Position numbers and translations under genes: made by a program
In this document: positions 4,287-9,042 of the stretch, in pieces
Numbering within the stretch: the stretch's first letter is position 1
Layout: each line of letters begins with the position of its first letter
The notes under the pieces: generated by a model
Databases searched by the model: none
What the model was told of the DNA's origin: nothing
Seen by the model: the letters and a program-made list of their open reading frames with translations, nothing else
Assembly: GCA_903877945.1 (NCBI GenBank)
Contig: CAIRFY010000673.1
Coordinates: forward strand, 1 to 9,042
DNA length: 9,042 nt
Direction of reading: 5' to 3'
DNA from: an uncultured Oscillochloris sp.
GTDB lineage: Bacteria; Chloroflexota; Chloroflexia; Chloroflexales; Chloroflexaceae

Positions 4287-7100
4287 ATGAACACACATAC
4301 GGCTCCTGTGGATTCCCAACAAAATGGCTGGAGCGAGGTGTATCAACTGTCGGTCGCCGACGCTTACGCCGCTCTCGGTACGAGCGCACGCGGCCTCTCT
4401 ACCGAGGAGGCCGCTGCACGGCTGAGCCGCTATGGGCCGAATATGCTCCAGGCGCACCCCGGCAAGCCGACGTACATGATCCTCCTGGAAAACTTTACGC
4501 ACCTGATGGCCCTGCTGCTCTGGGCCGGTGGGCTGATTGGTTTTCTGGCCCAGATGCCTCAGCTTGGCGTTGCAATCTGGACGGTCAACCTGATCAATGG
4601 GCTGTTTAGTTTTTGGCAGGAGTATCGGGCCGGGCGCGCCGCAGCCGCCCTGCGCGCCCTCCTCCCGGCCCAAGCTCGCGTGCTGCGCGACGGTGTTGTC
4701 CAGGAGGTCGCCCGCGAACAGGTTGTCCCCGGCGACCTGCTGGTTCTCGCGGAGGGCGATCTGGTGGCGGCTGATGGTCGGCTGGTGGAGGTGGCTGAAC
4801 TGCGTGTTGATCAGTCCACCCTCACGGGCGAGTCGCGGCCTGTGCCGAAGCGTTGCGAGGCGTATGTGACGGATACGGTCGAGCGGGCCGCGTTGCCTAA
4901 TGTGGTCTTTGCCGGTACGATGATCGTGGCCGGTACCGCCAAGGCGCTTGTTTTCGCCACAGGTGCGTACAGCGCCTTCGGGGTGATTGCGCACCTGACC
5001 GAGACTATCGCTGAGTCGCCTAGCCCGCTCCAGCAAGAACTGGGCCGGGTCACGCAGGTTGTCACGATGATCGCGGTCGGCGTCGGCGTGATCTTCTTTG
5101 TCCTCTCGGTTGGTGTGGCCGGGGTTCATCTTGCCGATAGCCTGATCTTCGCGATGGGCATGATCGTCGCCTTTGTCCCCGAGGGCTTGCTGCCCACCGT
5201 AACCCTGGCCCTGGCCATCGGGGTGCAGCGCATGGCCCGGCGTAACGCCCTGGTCAAGCGCCTGTCTGCGGTCGAAACCCTTGGCTGCACCGAGGTGATC
5301 TGCACCGACAAGACCGGGACGCTGACCCAGAACGCGATGACTGTCCGCCATATCTGGGCGGGCGGGTGCCGGTTTGAGGTGAGTGGTGGCGGTTATGCGC
5401 CAGAGGGCGCGATCTTGGACGGCGGCCAGCCGATTCGTCCCGCGCCAGACAGCGACTTGGGCGTGCTGCTGCGCGCTGCGGCCCTGTGTAACGACGCCCG
5501 ACTGATCGCGCCAAGTAGCGGGCCGGACTGGACGATCCTGGGGGATCCGACTGAGGCCGCGCTGCTGGTGGCCGCACGCAAGGGCGGGCTTGACCTGGCT
5601 GCGGAGGTTGCGGCGGTGCCGCGTATCCACGAGTTCCCCTTCGAGTCGCGCCGCAAATTGATGAGTACGTTGCATCGCGCCCGAACGACGGTCGCCTATG
5701 TGAAGGGCGCGCCGAACGAGATCCTGGCGCGCTGCGTGGGCGCACGGGTGGGCGGCGCGGTGCTACCGCTCGATGAGGCGCTGCGGGCCACGATCAGCGC
5801 AGAGAAAGATTCCTTCGCCAGCGATGGGCTGCGCGTGCTCGGCGTGGCGATGCGGGAACTGCCTACGAGGGGCGACATCAGCAGTGCCGAAGCGGTTGAA
5901 CGCGACCTGATCTTCCTGGGTCTCACGGCCATGTACGATCCGCCCCGGCCTGAGGTGGAAAAGGCGGTTGCCCAGTGCCACTGCGCTGGCATCCGCATCA
6001 TTATGATTACGGGTGATGACGGACTCACCGCCGAAAGTATCGCCCGGCGGCTGAAGATCGTTGAGGGCCGCAGCCCGCGCATGATTAGCGGATCTGAACT
6101 TGAGACTATGGATGAGGCGACCCTTGAGGCGGCCCTGACACACGAGGTTATCTTCGCACGGGCGGCCCCCGAGCAGAAGCTGCGCATCGTCACCGCGCTC
6201 CAGCGGCTCGACAAGGTCGTGGCGGTCACAGGCGATGGCGTCAACGACGCACCGGCGCTCAAGCAGGCCGACATCGGCGTGGCGATGGGGCGCTCGGGTA
6301 CCGATGTGGCCCGCGAGTCCGCCGACATGATCCTGACCGACGACAATTTTGCCACAATTGTCCACGCGATTGAGGAGGGCCGTGCGGTCTACGCGAACAT
6401 TCGTAAGTTCGTCACCTACATCTTTACCAGCAACGTGCCCGAGGCGATCCCGTTTGTGTTCTTCGCCCTGAGCGGCGGGCGTATCCCGCTGGCGCTGACG
6501 GTGATGCAGGTACTGGCCATTGATCTGGGCACCGATATGATCCCGGCCTTAGCTCTCGGTGCCGAGCCAGCCGAGGCGGGCCTGATGAATCGGCCACCGC
6601 GCCGCAGGACAGATCACATTATCAACAGCGGGTTACTCGCCCGCGCCCTGCTCTTCCTCGGCCTGATCCAGGGGAGTCTGGCCATGCTGGCCTTCTACGT
6701 CTACTACTGGGCCAACGGCTACCCCGGCCAGTGGATCGACCTGCCCGGCGACGGCCCGCTCTACCAGACGGCAACCACCATCACCCTCGCCGTCATCGTA
6801 GCGACCCAGATCGGCAACCTGTTTGCCCAGCGCACCGAGCGCGCCTCGATCATCACGGTCGATCTCTTCGCCAATCGGCTGGTCTGGCTCGGCATCGCCA
6901 GCGAACTGACCCTGATCGTAGCTCTGATCTATGTTCCGTGGTTCCAGTGGGTCTTCGGCACCGCGCCGATCCCGGCAGCAAGCTGGCTGCTGCTGCTGGC
7001 CTGCACGCCCGCGCTACTGATCGGCGATGAACTACGCAAGGCTGTGCGGAGAGTACGGGAGCGCGGTCGAGCTACAGGGGCGCGCACACCATCGCGATGA
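4287..7100 (+). CDS. P-type cation ATPase, type IIC (Na+,K+-ATPase-like)
   Basis: Membrane pump of 937 aa that forms an aspartyl-phosphate during cation transport. N-terminal cation-ATPase domain at about 15-85; M1-M2 at about 70-110; actuator domain with TGES (180-183); M3-M4 at about 258-308 with PEGL (298-301). The phosphorylation motif is DKTGT with D341, and the nucleotide domain has KGAP (473-476). TGDD (575-578) and GDGVNDAP (649-656) are the hinge motifs. M5 has Y711 and TSNVPE (714-719) and M6 has IDLGTDM (745-751), followed by four more helices. Y711, S715, N716, E719, D746 and D750 line up with Na+,K+-ATPase Y771, S775, N776, E779, D804 and D808, whereas SERCA has N at the D804 position. 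This supports IIC rather than Ca2+ specificity. The start lacks a Shine-Dalgarno. Two KTN genes follow on the same strand. The transported ions are inferred; Ca2+ or H+ coupling is not excluded. Confidence 0.93.
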   Translation: MNTHTAPVDSQQNGWSEVYQLSVADAYAALGTSARGLSTEEAAARLSRYGPNMLQAHPGKPTYMILLENFTHLMALLLWAGGLIGFLAQMPQLGVAIWTVNLINGLFSFWQEYRAGRAAAALRALLPAQARVLRDGVVQEVAREQVVPGDLLVLAEGDLVAADGRLVEVAELRVDQSTLTGESRPVPKRCEAYVTDTVERAALPNVVFAGTMIVAGTAKALVFATGAYSAFGVIAHLTETIAESPSPLQQELGRVTQVVTMIAVGVGVIFFVLSVGVAGVHLADSLIFAMGMIVAFVPEGLLPTVTLALAIGVQRMARRNALVKRLSAVETLGCTEVICTDKTGTLTQNAMTVRHIWAGGCRFEVSGGGYAPEGAILDGGQPIRPAPDSDLGVLLRAAALCNDARLIAPSSGPDWTILGDPTEAALLVAARKGGLDLAAEVAAVPRIHEFPFESRRKLMSTLHRARTTVAYVKGAPNEILARCVGARVGGAVLPLDEALRATISAEKDSFASDGLRVLGVAMRELPTRGDISSAEAVERDLIFLGLTAMYDPPRPEVEKAVAQCHCAGIRIIMITGDDGLTAESIARRLKIVEGRSPRMISGSELETMDEATLEAALTHEVIFARAAPEQKLRIVTALQRLDKVVAVTGDGVNDAPALKQADIGVAMGRSGTDVARESADMILTDDNFATIVHAIEEGRAVYANIRKFVTYIFTSNVPEAIPFVFFALSGGRIPLALTVMQVLAIDLGTDMIPALALGAEPAEAGLMNRPPRRRTDHIINSGLLARALLFLGLIQGSLAMLAFYVYYWANGYPGQWIDLPGDGPLYQTATTITLAVIVATQIGNLFAQRTERASIITVDLFANRLVWLGIASELTLIVALIYVPWFQWVFGTAPIPAASWLLLLACTPALLIGDELRKAVRRVRERGRATGARTPSR

Positions 7101-7120
7101 AAATGGCCGCTGGTGTCCGA

Positions 7121-7141
7121 CTATCGGCTATCGGCTATCGG
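7121..7141. repeat. Three tandem heptamers CTATCGG
   Basis: CTATCGG is repeated three times without interruption, followed by a degenerate continuation (GTATTGGCTAT). It lies in the 72-bp spacer between the ATPase stop codon and the first KTN gene. Such heptamer arrays can change length by slippage. A GTG-initiated extension of the KTN gene would read through them, but the strong Shine-Dalgarno further downstream argues against that start. Confidence 0.7.
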
Positions 7142-7172
7142 GTATTGGCTATTTTCACATCAGGAGGTCGTG

Positions 7173-7817
7173 ATGCGTATCATCATTCTAGGCTGCGGTC
7201 GGATCGGCGCGGGCCTTATGCAGCACCTGAGCTTGCACGGCCACGATATTACGGCGGTTGACCCCGACCCCAGGGCCGCTGCCCGGATTGCACCCAGCTT
7301 CCGGGGGCGCATGATCGTGGGCGATGTGCTTGACCACCAGGTGCTGCTCGACGCGCAGATCGCGCAGAGCGACGCCTTGGCCGCTGTCACGGCGAGCGAT
7401 GATGTGAACGTGGTCGTGGCCCGACTGGCCCGCCAGGTTTTCCACGTCCCGCGTGTAGCGGCGCGAGTCTATAACCCGCGAACGGCTGAAGTTTACCATC
7501 GCCTCGGCATCCAGACCGTTTCCAGCGTTGCCTGGGGCATCAACCGGATCGCCGAACTGCTGAGCTACTCGGAGCTAGAGCCAGTGGCCAGCCTGGGCGG
7601 CGAGGCTGAACTCGTGGCCGCGAGCGCACCCGCGCTGCTCGTAGGGCGACCGGTGAGCGCACTCGCCACCCTCGGCGAGGTGCATGTGGCGACGATCAGC
7701 CGGGGCGGCAGGACGTTTCTCCCGCAGCCGGGGACGATCATTGAGGCGGGGGATCTGCTATATCTGGTCGTGCTTGCTGCCGCGAAGGATCGTCTCGCCG
7801 CGCTGCTGCGCTCGTAA
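7173..7817 (+). CDS. KTN/RCK protein with TrkA-N and TrkA-C domains
   Basis: Soluble regulatory subunit (214 aa) of the type that forms nucleotide-sensing gating rings on K+ channels or transporters of the Trk/Ktr class. The N domain is a Rossmann fold: GCGRIG (7-12), acidic D30 at the end of the second strand (TAVDPD) for adenosine ribose contact, VGD (49-51), and ARVYNPR (97-103). The C domain, about 140-214, fits TrkA-C/RCK-C (GRPVSAL..., then PGTIIEAGDLLYLVV). The start is set by a perfect AGGAGG (7162-7167) 5 nt before the ATG at 7173. A GTG at 7113 is in frame but reads through the heptamer repeats. The next KTN gene starts 10 nt after this stop codon, with its ribosome binding site touching the stop. 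Position behind a Na+,K+-like pump suggests a role in monovalent-cation control. No channel subunit is present in the window. Confidence 0.9.
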   Translation: MRIIILGCGRIGAGLMQHLSLHGHDITAVDPDPRAAARIAPSFRGRMIVGDVLDHQVLLDAQIAQSDALAAVTASDDVNVVVARLARQVFHVPRVAARVYNPRTAEVYHRLGIQTVSSVAWGINRIAELLSYSELEPVASLGGEAELVAASAPALLVGRPVSALATLGEVHVATISRGGRTFLPQPGTIIEAGDLLYLVVLAAAKDRLAALLRS

Positions 7818-7827
7818 GGGAGGCCAT

Positions 7828-8241
7828 ATGCACATGCTCATTATCGGCGGTGGCCTGGTGGGTTCCTACCTGGCCGGTCTGCTTCAGTCCGACGGCCACA
7901 GCGTCACCGTGATCGAGGCGCGTGAAGCCGCCAAGGGGCTGATCCATCGCACCGCGCCCGGTGCCAGCTTTGTGTTAGGTGACGGCACCGACCCCTTTGT
8001 GCTAGAGTCCGCCGGTGTACGCACGGCAGATGTGGTCGCTGCCGTCACCGGGGCCGACGAGACAAACCTGGTGATCGCCAGCCTAGCCCGCTTCGCCTTC
8101 AGCGTGCCGCGCACGGTCGCCCGCGTCAACAACCCCCATCACTCCTGGATGTTCACGCCGATGATGGGCGTCGATGAGGCGCTGAACCAGGCGGATGTGA
8201 TGGCGCACCTGATCGCGCAGGTTGTGGAGCGGCAGGGTTAG
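7828..8241 (+). CDS. Short KTN protein with only the TrkA-N domain
   Basis: A 137-aa protein made almost entirely of one Rossmann nucleotide-binding domain: GGGLVG (7-12), acidic E30 after the second strand (TVIEAR), LGDGTDP (50-56), and ARVNNP (98-103). It ends in a short helical tail with no TrkA-C domain, where usual KTN subunits are about 215-230 aa. The Shine-Dalgarno AGGGAGG (7817-7823) overlaps the stop codon of the preceding KTN gene and lies 4 nt before the ATG at 7828, so the two are co-transcribed and probably translationally coupled. A second ATG at 7834 is possible. Together the two genes correspond to N1-C1-N2 of a full-length TrkA (N1-C1-N2-C2) without its last domain. A hetero-oligomeric ring is a reasonable inference. 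Its closing sequence shows no sign of a frameshift. Confidence 0.88.
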   Translation: MHMLIIGGGLVGSYLAGLLQSDGHSVTVIEAREAAKGLIHRTAPGASFVLGDGTDPFVLESAGVRTADVVAAVTGADETNLVIASLARFAFSVPRTVARVNNPHHSWMFTPMMGVDEALNQADVMAHLIAQVVERQG

Positions 8242-8286
8242 AGGTAATACCACTCTACGAATAAGCTGATCTCGCACCGGCCTTGC

Positions 8287-8430
8287 CCCCTCACCCCCTG
8301 CCCCTCTCCCTCACGGGGAGAGGGGAGATTCCGCACCAGGATGCGTCCGACTCCCCCTCTCCCGCTCAGGGAGAGGGGGCTGGGGGGTGAGGGCTGAGCG
8401 GCGGCAGATCCCTTATTCGAACAGTATTGG
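8287..8430. repeat. Palindromic interspersed repeat, copy B
   Basis: Same multi-stem architecture as copy A: outer CCCTCACCCC/GGGGTGAGGG stem and two inner CCCTCTCCC/GGGAGAGGG hairpins. The 22-nt spacer (8328-8349) contains a small CGCA/TGCG stem. Positions 8288-8403 match copy C (8848-8963) with two mismatches in 116 bases. The tail after the palindrome (to about 8430) matches copy A instead. It lies between the second KTN gene and the MazG-like gene, 20 nt before the latter's start codon. Confidence 0.93.
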
Positions 8431-8450
8431 GGTTAAAGGTAGGAGTCCCA

Positions 8451-8750
8451 ATGGATATTAAGCAACTCACCGCTGTGATCAATACATTCGTGATCGACAA
8501 AGGCTGGTATGCCGAGAGTAGCACCTACCCACAGACTCCGCGTAACATTGCAATCTCCGTTGCGGTCGAGGCCGCCGAGATCCTAGAACACTTCCAGTTC
8601 GCCGATGCGCCGAAGGATAGCGCCGCCCTCGCCGGTGAACTCGCCGATGTGGCGAACTACCTCTTCCAACTCGCCTATCTGCTCGACATCGACTTGGAGC
8701 AGGCCATCCTCGACAAGCTGAAGGTGAACTACGGGCGCAGTTGGGAGTAG
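8451..8750 (+). CDS. MazG-like nucleotide pyrophosphohydrolase
   Basis: Small all-alpha enzyme (99 aa) expected to cleave a nucleoside triphosphate to the monophosphate and pyrophosphate, as a pool-cleaning function. The metal-binding signature EXXE-(19 residues)-EXXD is clear: E40/E43 in VEAAEILEHFQF and E63/D66 in GELADVANYLFQLA. The length and the FQF and LDIDL elements resemble the short MazG/dCTPase (RS21-C6-like) group rather than the two-domain E. coli MazG. GGTAGGAG ends 5 nt before the ATG at 8451, which supports this start over an in-frame GTG-type start at 8427 that would lie in the repeat tail. The gene is bracketed by repeat copies B and C. Substrate preference cannot be read from the sequence. 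It is not obviously part of the preceding operon, being separated by 209 bp and a strong palindrome. Confidence 0.9.
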   Translation: MDIKQLTAVINTFVIDKGWYAESSTYPQTPRNIAISVAVEAAEILEHFQFADAPKDSAALAGELADVANYLFQLAYLLDIDLEQAILDKLKVNYGRSWE

Positions 8751-8795
8751 GAACCAGGGAACAGCAATAACGGGCGGGCTTCGTCCCAGAGAGCC

Positions 8796-8811
8796 GGGGG
8801 CTTCAGCCTCC
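8796..8811 (+). terminator. Small GC stem-loop after the MazG-like gene
   Basis: GGGGGC (8796-8801) pairs with GCCTCC (8806-8811), including one G-U pair, around a TTCA loop, 45 nt after the stop codon. No T-run follows, so its role as a terminator is weakly supported. Confidence 0.25.
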
Positions 8812-8847
8812 TAACGACATGAGGGTTGTTGCAAAGTCACCCTCCGG

Positions 8848-8963
8848 CCCTCACCCCCAGCCCCTCTCCCTCACGGGGAGAGGGGAGATTCCGCACCAGG
8901 ATGCGTCCGACTCCCCCTCTCCCGCGCAGGGAGAGGGGGCTGGGGGGTGAGGGCTGAGCGGCG
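8848..8963. repeat. Palindromic interspersed repeat, copy C
   Basis: Third copy, in the same orientation as A and B. It is identical to 8288-8403 except for two substitutions (in CCCCAG versus CCCCTG, and CGCGCAG versus CGCTCAG). The shared tail of A and B (GCAGAT...TATTG) is absent, and the match stops sharply after GCGGCG. The rest of the 292-nt gene-free stretch 8751-9042 holds the weak stem-loop above, a GAGGGT/ACCCTC inverted repeat (8821-8844) and the promoter at its right end. Confidence 0.93.
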
Positions 8964-9004
8964 ATCACACGACTTTACATCAGCCCTGGGCATGCACCAG
9001 GATT

Positions 9005-9033
9005 TTGACAGGCTATAGCGCCGATTTTATAAT
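9005..9033 (+). promoter_or_regulatory. Perfect consensus sigma-70 promoter at the right edge
   Basis: TTGACA (9005-9010), exactly 17 nt, then TATAAT (9028-9033). Both hexamers match consensus in full. It reads rightward out of the window, with the expected start near 9040. The gene or RNA it drives lies beyond the window. Confidence 0.85.
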
Positions 9034-9042
9034 GAAATGTGA

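Noticed and set aside
4161..5675. Long minus-strand open frame (504 codons) opposite the P-type ATPase gene
   Set aside because: It runs antisense to a clearly conserved ATPase. Its translation is rich in Arg, Gln and His with no recognisable domain, as expected from an open antisense frame in GC-rich DNA, and its end runs into the palindromic element.
7113..7172. GTG at 7113 as the start of the first KTN gene
   Set aside because: The extension would encode a heptamer-repeat peptide ahead of the Rossmann strand. AGGAGG sits 5 nt before the ATG at 7173, from which the fold begins directly.
1..8963. CRISPR array from the three similar repeats
   Set aside because: There are only three copies, each over 100 bp with several internal stems, and they are widely and unevenly spaced. 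No short regular spacers or cas genes are seen.

Overview
The window is about 60% or more G+C and carries several families of short interspersed palindromes rich in CCCTCTCCC/GGGAGAGGG. Together with the gene content (a GT39-type membrane glycosyltransferase with a C-terminal beta-sandwich, a Bmp/nucleoside-type ABC ATPase, KTN proteins and a small MazG-like protein), this suggests a member of the Chloroflexota, probably a Chloroflexus/Oscillochloris-like filamentous phototroph. That placement is inferred from style and remembered family distribution, not from a marker gene.

Left part (1-2465): a palindromic repeat (copy A) and a 19-bp perfect stem-loop lie downstream of a leftward glycosyltransferase gene (2238 to 256). 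The gene contains part of the same repeat family inside its coding sequence. A small inverted-repeat element with 9-bp flanking duplications sits at its start codon. Upstream is a TTGACA-N17-TATAAA promoter, with a perfect 12-bp palindrome (GAACACGTGTTC) over the predicted transcription start. The same intergenic region carries a rightward extended -10 promoter for the next gene.

Middle (2466-4286): a double-NBD ABC ATPase of the BmpA-linked nucleoside/simple-sugar importer type. It stands alone, with no permease or binding-protein gene beside it. It is followed by a roughly 183-bp, almost completely palindromic element that fills most of the gap to the next gene.

Right part (4287-8241): the most interesting unit. 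A 937-aa P-type ATPase carries the ion-site residues of the eukaryotic Na+,K+-ATPase (type IIC). It is followed by two KTN (TrkA-like) genes that are nearly contiguous with each other. The first has an N domain and a C domain; the second has only the nucleotide-binding domain. No TrkH/KtrB channel gene is visible. The likely theme is monovalent-cation homeostasis, with the KTN pair sensing nucleotide or energy state, but the physical partner of the KTN proteins is unknown.

End (8242-9042): a small MazG-like nucleotide pyrophosphohydrolase gene lies between two nearly identical direct copies (B and C) of the palindromic repeat. The window ends with a perfect TTGACA-N17-TATAAT promoter reading out to the right. 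No rRNA, tRNA or CRISPR array was seen.
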